Positions 1-5,635 of a stretch of 7,469 nt of DNA are shown here, piece after piece. Both the position numbers and the translations under genes were made by a program. The notes under the pieces were generated by a model. That model did not search any database, had not been told where the DNA came from, and saw only the letters and a program-made list of their open reading frames with translations. The stretch comes from Acidobacteriota bacterium (GTDB lineage Bacteria; Acidobacteriota; HRBIN11), in the NCBI GenBank assembly GCA_025061865.1, contig JANXAA010000102.1, positions 1 through 7,469 on the forward strand, given 5' to 3'. Numbering within the stretch: position 1 is the stretch's first letter; each line of letters begins with the position of its first letter.

Positions 1-1
1 G

Positions 2-364
2 GCCGAGGACTACCCTTATGAGGCCTGCGGTCTCCTCGTCGGCCACCCCGACGGGCGGGTCGTCGAGATTCACCGAACCCCGAATGTCGAGCCGACCCGG
101 CGGCACGACCGCTACCTGGTCGATCCCCGGACGTACCGGCGGGTCGAGCGGTCGGCCGACGAGCGGGGCCTTCGCATCTTAGCCGTCTACCACTCCCATC
201 CCGACCATCCGGCTCGACCGTCGGAGACGGACCGCCAGCGGGCATGGCCGGACTTTGTCTACATCGTCCTGCGGGTCACGGCCCAAGGCGTCGAGGAATG
301 GACTGCCTGGCGGCTGGACGATACAGGCCAGTTTATCCCCTTCCCCTACCAGGTCGAAACGTGA
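2..364 (+). CDS. JAMM/MPN+ (Mov34/PAD-1, Mec-like) zinc metallopeptidase, 5' partial
   Basis: The reading frame is open from the left edge to TGA at 362-364, leaving 120 residues. The start lies outside the window, and about 15-20 residues are probably missing compared with the usual 135-150. The JAMM zinc signature is complete: Glu7 in YPYEACGLLVG, then His64-Ser-His66-Pro, Ser74 and Asp77, with the standard spacing H-x-H-x7-S-x2-D. His64, His66 and Asp77 should bind zinc and Glu7 should be the catalytic base. Characterised stand-alone bacterial relatives (Mec of Mycobacterium) release cysteine or sulfur-carrier tails from ThiS/MoaD/CysO-type ubiquitin-like proteins, so a cytosolic role in sulfur transfer is the most likely job. 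This is family inference, because no ThiS or ThiF gene is visible here. The gene is convergent with the helicase. The fold and catalytic class are near certain; the substrate is unknown. Confidence 0.9.
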   Translation, partial: AEDYPYEACGLLVGHPDGRVVEIHRTPNVEPTRRHDRYLVDPRTYRRVERSADERGLRILAVYHSHPDHPARPSETDRQRAWPDFVYIVLRVTAQGVEEWTAWRLDDTGQFIPFPYQVET

Positions 365-406
365 CGACCCCTTCCGGTCAATCCCTCGTCGACGGCTCAC
401 GGCAGA

Positions 407-421
407 ATTTTATAAAATATT
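407..421. other. AT-rich island with 12-bp perfect palindrome
   Basis: Positions 407-418 read ATTTTATAAAAT, a perfect 12-bp palindrome in an AT-only stretch inside GC-rich DNA. It lies 43 bases past the metallopeptidase stop. It contains -10-like hexamers on both strands, but I find no matching -35 and no gene to serve. It could be a protein-binding site, an easily melted element or a promoter for a small RNA. No function can be assigned. Confidence 0.4.
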
Positions 422-442
422 CAGTCATCAAAGGGGCCCGGT

Positions 443-466
443 GCCCCCTGTCGGTTCCCGAGGGGC
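443..466 (+). terminator. Hairpin downstream of the metallopeptidase gene
   Basis: GCCCC (443-447) pairs with GGGGC (462-466). An inner TCGG (451-454) pairs with CCGA (458-461) around a three-base loop, leaving a CTG bulge on the left arm. A competing smaller hairpin pairs 433-437 with 443-447. The position, 79 bases past the stop at 364, suits a transcript end. No T-tract follows, so intrinsic termination is uncertain; it may protect the 3' end or work with Rho. Confidence 0.4.
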
Positions 467-510
467 CAACGCTCGAACAGCCGGTATTAAAAAGAAAGGT
501 GGATTCAAGA

Positions 511-580
511 CCGAGCCCCCCATAGGAATCGGGGGGTCGGAGTTTAACGGCCTGGGGAAAAGCCTCATTCCCTGACCCCC
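511..580. terminator. Probable bidirectional terminator with alternative hairpins between convergent genes
   Basis: Two strong stems compete here. In the first, CCGA-(G)-CCCCCC at 511-521 pairs with GGGGGGTCGG at 531-540. In the second, GGGGGTC (532-538) pairs perfectly with GACCCCC (574-580), enclosing an inner GGGAA/TTCCC hairpin (555-559 with 568-572). The block sits 40 bases beyond the helicase stop on the minus strand and 146 bases beyond the metallopeptidase stop on the plus strand, where a shared terminator is expected. Only short T or A runs flank it, so termination is inferred from stem strength and position. Confidence 0.5.
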
Positions 581-620
581 TAAAACCTAATGACCGACTC
601 TCCACACCCAACCCCGGATT

Positions 621-3614
621 TCATGTCTCCCGGGCGGCCGCTGTCGGCCAGTCGGGATGCTCGGCCCAGAAGTGGGGGTCCAGGACGTAGAGGGCCTGGG
701 TCGCCGCCGATAGCTCCAGGCTCTCCATCTTGCGGAGGAGCTCGACGACCTGGATACGGAGCCGCTCGATGTCGCCTTCGGCGTCGACGCCGACCATCGC
801 CCGGAGCTGTTCTTCCCGCCCCCGGAGCCACTGTCGAATGATCCATGCCCGTTTCGCTCCGTCCCGGGGGTCGATCTCGGCCAGCTCGGCCATGCGGGTG
901 GCTTCCGCCATGACGTGGACGAGGGGGTGTTCCAGGTAGTGTCGGATCCGTCGGGGTGGCCGCTCGTTGCTGAAGAAGGCGGCGATGACGGCCGCCTCTT
1001 CCGGCCCGATGGTATGAACTGTCTTCAGAGTCAGGACGACGGCCGTGGCGTGGGGATGCATGAGCTTCACGATGGACCGGCCCATGTCGGTAAGGGTCCC
1101 ATCCCGTTTCATGAAGCCGAGACGGACCAGACGACGGATTGCTTGGACGATTTGGCCCTGGACGTTACCGTCGCCTTGGAAGACCCGAAGGCTCTTCTGG
1201 GCCAGCTCGAGGGTCCCGTCGATCCCGTACTGGGCGACCAGGGCGGCGACGGCCGCATCGTGCGGCGCGAAGGCCGACTCGAGGGGTTGGGGCCCCAGTC
1301 GCAGGGCCCGGATCACGTTTCGGATGTTGACAGCTGGCAGGGCCACGACGGCGAAGCCGACTTGGTCATAGCCCCGACGGCCCGCCCGACCCAAGGCGTG
1401 CTGAAGCTCGGACCGACTCCAGAAGGGCGAGACGTCATACAGGACGGTCGTCCGCACGGGGGCGTCGATACCATGGGCCAGGCTGGACGTGCAAAAGATG
1501 AAGTCCAGCTCGCCCCGCTCCATCAGAGACTCGACGGTCTCCCGGAAGGCGTACCCCAGGCCGGCGTGATGGACGCCGATGCCCCGCCGCAGAAGATGCG
1601 CCAGGGGATGCTGGGAAAGCCCCTCCGAACGTTCGTCCCCGGGGGGCAGGAGGTGAGCGGCCTCGTAAGCCATGACCATGGCGTCATCCCGACGGCCGAC
1701 AAAGATCAGAGCGGGGGTCATCGACCACTGTTTGAGGGTCTGCAGGAGTTCCCGAAGGCTCGGATGGCGTCCCTGCGGATAGAGGCCTAACTCGGGTCCC
1801 TGCTCCATCCACGTGAGGAACTCCAGGGGAACGGGCCGCTCGGGACGGGTCGCCACGAGGACCCGACGGCCCAGGCTCCGGAGCCAGGCGGCAATCTCCT
1901 CGGCGTTCGGGATCGTCGCCGAAAGGAGAATAAGGCGGGTTTCCAAGGGTGCCAGCAGGATGCTCTCCTCCCAGGCGCTACCCCGCTCGACGTCACCGAT
2001 GTAGTGCGCCTCATCCAAGACCAGGAGCTGAAACCGGGCCCCGTCCAGAAGGAGATTCCGCACGATCTCGGTCGTCCCGACGATGAGGGGAGCCGCCGCA
2101 TTCTCCCGGTATTCGCCCGTCAGGACACCGACCCGCTCCCAGCCGAATTTCTCCCGGAAGGCCCGCAGCTTCTGATACGACAGGGCCCGCAGGGGTGTCG
2201 CATAGAAGGCCCGGCCGCCCTGCCGAAGGACGGCCTGCATGGCTTGCTCAGCGATCCAGGTCTTCCCGGAACCCGTCGGGGCCGTGACCAAGACGTCCAG
2301 ACCCTGCCGGAAGGCTTCGACGGCTTCGACCTGGAAGGGGTCCGGCCGGAAGGGCTCGGGCGAGGTCGGAACCAGATTCCGTTGGATCAGTTCCTGGAGT
2401 CGCCGACGCCGCTCCTGCCGAGCCGTCCGGTATTCCTGCGTCCACCGCTGAAGGGTCGCCCGCAGGTCCCGGTCCTCGACGAGGCTCTCGTAAATATGAG
2501 GGACGACCGTCCGCCGCAGGAGCTTGGCCTCGACGAGCCGCTTCAAGACGGCCGGGTCTCGACTGATTTCCTCGACGTGCTTGAAGTGGTGCAGGCGGTG
2601 GATGAAACGGGGAAGAGGGACGACGTCCAGGACCCGACCCAGCTCCTCGGCCGAGACCATCCGCTGGCGCCGGCCCGACCGCAGGCTGACCCCCAGTTCG
2701 CCGAGGAGCGCCTCGAGCTTCCGTTGATGGACCCGACTCGTCGGCTCGTTCAGGCACCGCAGGACCCATTCCAACGAGAGCCAGCCCCGGTACCGGGGCG
2801 AGACGGCGGCGACGGCTGTCCGGAGCTGGGGATGCTCCCGGGCCCAAGCCCACAGAATGGGGTTTCCTAAGCGGCCGAGGCTTTCGACGATCCAGGCCTG
2901 CCATGCAGGTGGAATCGGCGAGTCCGGCCGGTGAAGGAACCACAGGACCTCATCCTGGCGAATCTTAATAGGGACTTCGGGTCGGAGCGTCCGGCGGATC
3001 AGGTCCGGTAAGGTCCCCAGGAGGACGTCCCGGACGTCTTCCCGGGCGTCCAAGAGGGACTTCAGTTCTTCCCACGCAATAGGGTCCTCCACGGGCCGAC
3101 CCTCGAGCCATTCGGCCAGGGCTGACTGCAATCTCGGCGAGACGGGTGCTTGAAACAGGACGTCTTGCCACGAGGCCAGTCGCTTGCGAGCTGGTGCCGA
3201 CAGCTTTCCATAGAGCTCCCGGAAGGTCTCTGGCAGGGCCTGGAAAGCCCGCTCCAAGAGCTTTCGAGAGACGACCCGCCGGGACGCCGCTTCGATGAGA
3301 CGCCAGGCTTGGGCCGGCGTTAGCGTATACCGCTCGAGCCAGACCTCTAAAAGGCGGGGACTGTGCTCGACCAACCATTCGAAGGTCGCCTCGTCGCCCG
3401 GTAGGAGGTCCGGAACGGCCTCGAAGAGCTTCCGAAGGACTTCGGTCCGGACCTGGTCCCCCAGTCGCTCCAGGAGCTCGGTGCGGATGTCCGGGAAGGC
3501 CGTCAAAAGCTCGGGCACCTGCCGGACAGCGGCGTCCAAGTCTTCCCGTAAGGTCTGGAGCCAACTATGGAGGGCTTTTCGCCCGTCTTGGGTCGATAAC
3601 CTCGTTTCGTTCAT
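621..3614 (-). CDS. Ski2-like SF2 DEAD/DEAH-box helicase with long N-terminal helical extension
   Basis: This is a 997-residue cytoplasmic ATP-dependent nucleic-acid helicase. The motifs appear in order: a FRPDPFQ Q-like motif (422-428), Walker A APTGSGKT (445-452), motif Ia ATPLRAL (472-478), TTEIVRNLL (514-522), Walker B DEAH (534-537), SAT (565-567), motif IV ALIFVGR (635-641), GVHHAGL (680-686), motif V HGIDAP (714-719) and motif VI QHALGRAGRRG (738-748). The wording DEAH-YIGDVERGSAWEE and GRAGRRGYD is closest to the Ski2/HelY/Hel308 group. Residues from about 760 to 960 look like the winged-helix and helical ratchet region that follows the motor in that group. Residues 1-420 are Leu/Arg-rich, helical in appearance and match nothing I recognise. 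ATG at 3614 is the furthest upstream start, because an in-frame TGA lies three codons before it; its GGAG directly abuts the ATG. Whether it acts on DNA (repair) or RNA (decay) cannot be told from sequence. Confidence 0.92.
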   Translation of the reverse strand: MNETRLSTQDGRKALHSWLQTLREDLDAAVRQVPELLTAFPDIRTELLERLGDQVRTEVLRKLFEAVPDLLPGDEATFEWLVEHSPRLLEVWLERYTLTPAQAWRLIEAASRRVVSRKLLERAFQALPETFRELYGKLSAPARKRLASWQDVLFQAPVSPRLQSALAEWLEGRPVEDPIAWEELKSLLDAREDVRDVLLGTLPDLIRRTLRPEVPIKIRQDEVLWFLHRPDSPIPPAWQAWIVESLGRLGNPILWAWAREHPQLRTAVAAVSPRYRGWLSLEWVLRCLNEPTSRVHQRKLEALLGELGVSLRSGRRQRMVSAEELGRVLDVVPLPRFIHRLHHFKHVEEISRDPAVLKRLVEAKLLRRTVVPHIYESLVEDRDLRATLQRWTQEYRTARQERRRRLQELIQRNLVPTSPEPFRPDPFQVEAVEAFRQGLDVLVTAPTGSGKTWIAEQAMQAVLRQGGRAFYATPLRALSYQKLRAFREKFGWERVGVLTGEYRENAAAPLIVGTTEIVRNLLLDGARFQLLVLDEAHYIGDVERGSAWEESILLAPLETRLILLSATIPNAEEIAAWLRSLGRRVLVATRPERPVPLEFLTWMEQGPELGLYPQGRHPSLRELLQTLKQWSMTPALIFVGRRDDAMVMAYEAAHLLPPGDERSEGLSQHPLAHLLRRGIGVHHAGLGYAFRETVESLMERGELDFIFCTSSLAHGIDAPVRTTVLYDVSPFWSRSELQHALGRAGRRGYDQVGFAVVALPAVNIRNVIRALRLGPQPLESAFAPHDAAVAALVAQYGIDGTLELAQKSLRVFQGDGNVQGQIVQAIRRLVRLGFMKRDGTLTDMGRSIVKLMHPHATAVVLTLKTVHTIGPEEAAVIAAFFSNERPPRRIRHYLEHPLVHVMAEATRMAELAEIDPRDGAKRAWIIRQWLRGREEQLRAMVGVDAEGDIERLRIQVVELLRKMESLELSAATQALYVLDPHFWAEHPDWPTAAARET

Positions 3615-3704
3615 CTCCGTTCATGAGGCTGGAGCCGAGGAAAGTCCAGATTGTGCGTCAGGGATTGAGAAATGCGAGGGAATAGAGCCGTTCGCCCGGT
3701 GAGA

Positions 3705-3714
3705 ATGACGTCAT
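3705..3714. promoter_or_regulatory. 10-bp palindrome ATGACGTCAT in the helicase leader region
   Basis: ATGACGTCAT is a perfect palindrome. GAG and CTC flank it, with one extra A on the left, so the symmetry nearly extends to 16 bases. It lies 91-100 bases upstream of the helicase ATG, downstream of the putative promoter. It could be an operator for a dimeric regulator or an RNA hairpin with no loop to speak of; a chance 10-mer is also possible. Confidence 0.25.
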
Positions 3715-3799
3715 CTCGACCTTTTCCACTGCCCGAGCGAGACGACTTCGGCGTGACGGCGTTCCGTACAGAAGCCAGCCCTGGGGAGACGGTCGGTTA

Positions 3800-3836
3800 A
3801 TCATATAATTTATATCGCTATTTTCACAGGACCCAA
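3800..3836 (-). promoter_or_regulatory. Candidate sigma70-type promoter for the helicase gene
   Basis: Two overlapping readings exist on the minus strand. One has -35 GTGAAA (3822-3827), a 16-base spacer and -10 TATGAT (3800-3805). The other has -35 TTGGGT (3831-3836), a 16-base spacer and -10 TATAAA (3809-3814). The -35 boxes are weak and the -10 boxes good. The AT-rich block stands out sharply from its GC-rich surroundings. A 13-base inverted repeat, ATATAA-T-TTATAT on the plus strand (3803-3815), overlaps both -10 boxes and could be an operator. The start of transcription would be near 3793-3802. Confidence 0.4.
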
Positions 3837-3945
3837 TCCCCCGTCCTTTGAGTCCCCACATCCATGGAATATAAGCCCTTCCCCCTCCGCAGGCCGCCCG
3901 CCCCGGGGCCTCTCGATGGACCTGACCCTGATCGCCCAAGCGTCC

Positions 3946-3970
3946 CGTCGCCGCTTGATAGGCGGCGACG
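3946..3970 (-). terminator. Strong hairpin just downstream of the OmpA gene
   Basis: CGTCGCCGC (3946-3954) pairs perfectly with GCGGCGACG (3962-3970) around a seven-base loop, starting 22 bases past the OmpA stop codon on the minus strand. The nine-pair stem and its position fit a transcript end or a 3' protecting structure. No U-run follows on the minus strand, so Rho-independent release is not assured. A second GC-rich structure, including the palindrome GCCCCGGGGC (3900-3909) and an AGGCC/GGCCT stem, lies further downstream. Confidence 0.5.
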
Positions 3971-3992
3971 AGGTTTCTGAACGGGCAAAGAG

Positions 3993-5297
3993 TCAGGGCT
4001 TGGGCTTTTCCCGAATGACGAACCAGGCCCGCCGGTTGAAACGACGGGTGATCTCCTGGGCGTTGTCGTATTTGGGTTGGGTCTCGCCGTAGCTGATGGT
4101 CTCGATCCGGGTGGCGGCGATGCCCTTCGCGACCAAGTATCCCTTGACGGCCTCGGCCCGGTGAAAGCCCAAAGCCATATTGTATTCATCCGTCCCGATA
4201 TAACAGGCGTGGCCTTCGATGACGATGTTCACGTCCGGATGTTCTCTCAGGTACTGCGCCAGCTTGTCGAGCTTCTCGACCTCCGTAGGTCGGATCTCGT
4301 AGCGGTCGAATTCGAAGTAGATCTCGGCCAAGACCCCCGGTGGCACCAGGACAGGCGGCGGTGGTGGAGGTGGCGGCGTCGGCGGGGGTGGGGGTGGGGG
4401 GGGTGGGGGTGGAGCCGCTGCCTTCGGCTGGGGCCAATAGCCGAGGACGACCGTCCCGCCGTCCGGATGCTGACCCAGGTTGCTCCCCGCTTGGACATTC
4501 CGGCGATAGGCCGCCGTGACATTCCAATGGTCCGTGATGAACCACCGCAGGCCGACCCCCAGGTCCGTGTAGTCGTCGACCTGGCCGCCAGATTGAACGA
4601 CACCCCCGGAGACCTCCGCCACAAGCTGGATTCGAGTCTTATACGGCACGGCCAGGCCGACCCCATATACGAACTGATGGCCGACTCGGTGGGCTTCCGG
4701 GTTACCAGCCAGCAGAAGGCCCGCATTCCCAAATAGGCCGACTACGTCTTGAACGTTCAACTCCAGCAGGCCCCGTACGTCCAGGTCGACCTTCCCCGTC
4801 CCGACGCCTTCTGAAGCTGAGGCCACCGGGATCTTCACCCGGGCCAGGACACCGAGGCCGACGGCCTGCTGACGAACGTCCAGGGCCCGAAGCTTTAGTC
4901 CAGCCCACAGGTCACCCAGGCCACTGGACCAAGTGTTCCGGGAGACAAATTGGGTATTGAAGAAGCCGGTCGCTCCGCCCTTCGGGTCGATGTCATACTG
5001 GGTCAGGACGTCCCAGGCGGCCTGGACCTGAAACCAATCCGTGATGCCGAAGCCGAGACCCACCCGATAACGGGTCTCGTCCACATCTAAGGGGTCTCGG
5101 TCCAGGTTGTCGTGGGCGACGCCGAACCAGAGGCGGCCCCTCGAGACGGTCTGGCTGGATACCACGTGAAAGATGCCGCTGTCACCTTCCGAGCTATTGC
5201 CGGTGCGGACTTGAGCGTATGAACCGGTAGCCATGCTCACGAGCAGGACCCCCACGAATCCCATCCCATATCGAAGCCCAGTGGCCTTTCGTCGCAT
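3993..5297 (-). CDS. OmpA-family outer-membrane protein with polyproline hinge and C-terminal peptidoglycan-binding domain
   Basis: The protein has 434 residues. An N-terminal signal peptide (basic MRRK start, hydrophobic core to about residue 25) probably ends at SYA-QV, after Ala28. Residues 40-290 alternate in a way typical of beta strands (RLWFGVAHD, RYRVGLGFGITDWFQVQAAW, DLGVGLRWFITDHWNVTAAYRRN), as in an outer-membrane barrel. Residues 296-315 form a hinge of 11 Pro, Thr and 8 Pro. Residues 323-432 are an OmpA-like domain (IYFEFDRYEIRP, EGHACYIGTDEYNMALG, RAEAVKGYL, SYGETQP, NRR). Members of this family tether the outer membrane to peptidoglycan. Arg380, the usual diaminopimelate-binding Arg, is present; its partner Asp is replaced by Cys365. 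ATG at 5297 has a good ribosome binding site. The barrel's specific role (porin, anchor or both) is unknown. Confidence 0.9.
   Translation of the reverse strand: MRRKATGLRYGMGFVGVLLVSMATGSYAQVRTGNSSEGDSGIFHVVSSQTVSRGRLWFGVAHDNLDRDPLDVDETRYRVGLGFGITDWFQVQAAWDVLTQYDIDPKGGATGFFNTQFVSRNTWSSGLGDLWAGLKLRALDVRQQAVGLGVLARVKIPVASASEGVGTGKVDLDVRGLLELNVQDVVGLFGNAGLLLAGNPEAHRVGHQFVYGVGLAVPYKTRIQLVAEVSGGVVQSGGQVDDYTDLGVGLRWFITDHWNVTAAYRRNVQAGSNLGQHPDGGTVVLGYWPQPKAAAPPPPPPPPPPPTPPPPPPPPVLVPPGVLAEIYFEFDRYEIRPTEVEKLDKLAQYLREHPDVNIVIEGHACYIGTDEYNMALGFHRAEAVKGYLVAKGIAATRIETISYGETQPKYDNAQEITRRFNRRAWFVIREKPKP
4384..4412 (+). repeat. G-run tract (G-quadruplex motif) encoding the polyproline hinge
   Basis: The plus strand carries G5-T-G5-T-G8-T-G5-T-GG. 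Four or more G-runs of at least five with single-base loops form a textbook G-quadruplex motif. The plus strand is the template for the OmpA gene, so the structure would form in the template and the mRNA is C-rich. It encodes the 11-Pro part of the hinge. The G8 run (4396-4403) is a mononucleotide tract liable to slippage. Confidence 0.8.
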
Positions 5298-5303
5298 CCC
5301 CGA

Positions 5304-5308
5304 CCTCC
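5304..5308 (-). promoter_or_regulatory. Ribosome binding site of the OmpA gene
   Basis: On the minus strand GGAGG lies six bases before the ATG whose first base is 5297. This is a near-ideal Shine-Dalgarno match and spacing. It fixes the start codon, and the signal peptide begins directly after it. Confidence 0.85.
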
Positions 5309-5355
5309 AAGCAAGTGCGCCTTAAATACGTGGAAAAACCCTTTTCATTGCAAAT

Positions 5356-5420
5356 CTCTCTCCCCCAGGGAGAGGAAAACGTGAGGGCCTCCCCCGAATC
5401 CCTCCCTTCCAGGGAGGAGG
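5356..5420. repeat. Two-unit REP-like intergenic repeat (paired C/G-rich hairpins)
   Basis: Unit 1 is CTCTCCC (5358-5364), loop CCA, GGGAGAG (5368-5374). Unit 2 is CCTCCC (5401-5406), loop TTCCA, GGGAGG (5412-5417). The linker contains GTGAGGG (5381-5387) and a CCCCC run. The wording (CTCTCCCCCAGGGAGAGG, then GTGAGGG, then a CCCTCCC..GGGAGG hairpin) resembles dispersed intergenic repeats found in many bacterial genomes; that comparison is from memory. It lies in the predicted OmpA mRNA leader. Confidence 0.55.
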
Positions 5421-5493
5421 TATCCAAGGAAGGTGCCCCGTTCCATCGGATTTATGAAATCGCGTCGATCCCCCATAAGGTAGGTCGGTCTTC

Positions 5494-5522
5494 ATTATAG
5501 GCCTTCTGGGGCGCCGACTCAA
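5494..5522 (-). promoter_or_regulatory. Sigma70-type promoter upstream of the OmpA gene
   Basis: On the minus strand -35 TTGAGT (5517-5522) is separated by exactly 17 bases from a perfect -10 TATAAT (5494-5499). Transcription would start near 5487 and read through the REP-like hairpins into the OmpA gene, giving a leader of about 190 bases. This is the best promoter match I found in the window. Confidence 0.65.
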
Positions 5523-5587
5523 CCATCGTTCTGGCTCATGCGTCATCCTCACGACCCGTGAGCCCCTATGCGCCAGGCTTTCCAGAG

Positions 5588-5635
5588 GTGACCCTGAAAA
5601 GGGGTTACGGACCAGGCCCGTAGCGTCATGACGGG
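5588..5635 (-). terminator. Hairpins downstream of the secretin gene
   Basis: The first stem pairs CCCGT (5617-5621) with ACGGG (5631-5635) and contains the perfect palindrome CGTCATGACG (5624-5633). It begins 31 bases past the secretin stop. The second pairs 5588-5594 with 5602-5608 around a seven-base loop; on the minus strand this has one A-C mismatch. No clear U-tract follows either stem. Position and pairing suggest the end of the secretin transcript, with the next promoter about 65 bases further on. Confidence 0.35.

Larger units (their letters stand above)
3615..3992. other. 378-base intergenic region between the helicase and OmpA genes
   Basis: I see no credible protein gene here. 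From the helicase side the region holds a leader with an RNase P core-like 11-mer (3637-3647), a TGACGTCA-centred palindrome (3705-3714), an AT-rich promoter-like block (3800-3836), a GC palindrome GCCCCGGGGC (3900-3909) and a strong hairpin just past the OmpA stop (3946-3970). If the AT-rich block is the promoter, the helicase mRNA starts near 3793 and carries a leader of about 180 bases, long enough for post-transcriptional control. Confidence 0.6.

Noticed and set aside
915..1790. 291-codon plus-strand open frame antisense to the helicase
   Set aside because: It lies wholly inside the helicase gene, whose motifs are clear. Its translation is low-complexity (Gly, Asp, Arg) with no motif, as expected for a shadow frame in GC-rich DNA.
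2004..2870. 288-codon plus-strand open frame antisense to the helicase N-terminal half
   Set aside because: Its length comes from the GC-rich codon pattern of the opposite strand. Its composition is Pro/Arg/Gly-rich, and no domain or ribosome binding site is visible.
3637..3773. Full RNase P RNA gene
   Set aside because: The CR-I 11-mer and an ACAGAA are present, but the CR-V continuation, P4 complement and specificity domain are missing and the length is about half of normal. It is kept only as a low-confidence observation.
3658..3939. 93-codon minus-strand open frame in the helicase-OmpA intergenic region
   Set aside because: It runs across the AT-rich promoter-like block with no change in coding character, lacks a domain, and its composition does not resemble the neighbouring genes.
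4350..4412. Tandem repeat or CRISPR-like array
   Set aside because: The repetition is a run of Pro codons in the OmpA hinge, in frame. There are no repeat-spacer units.
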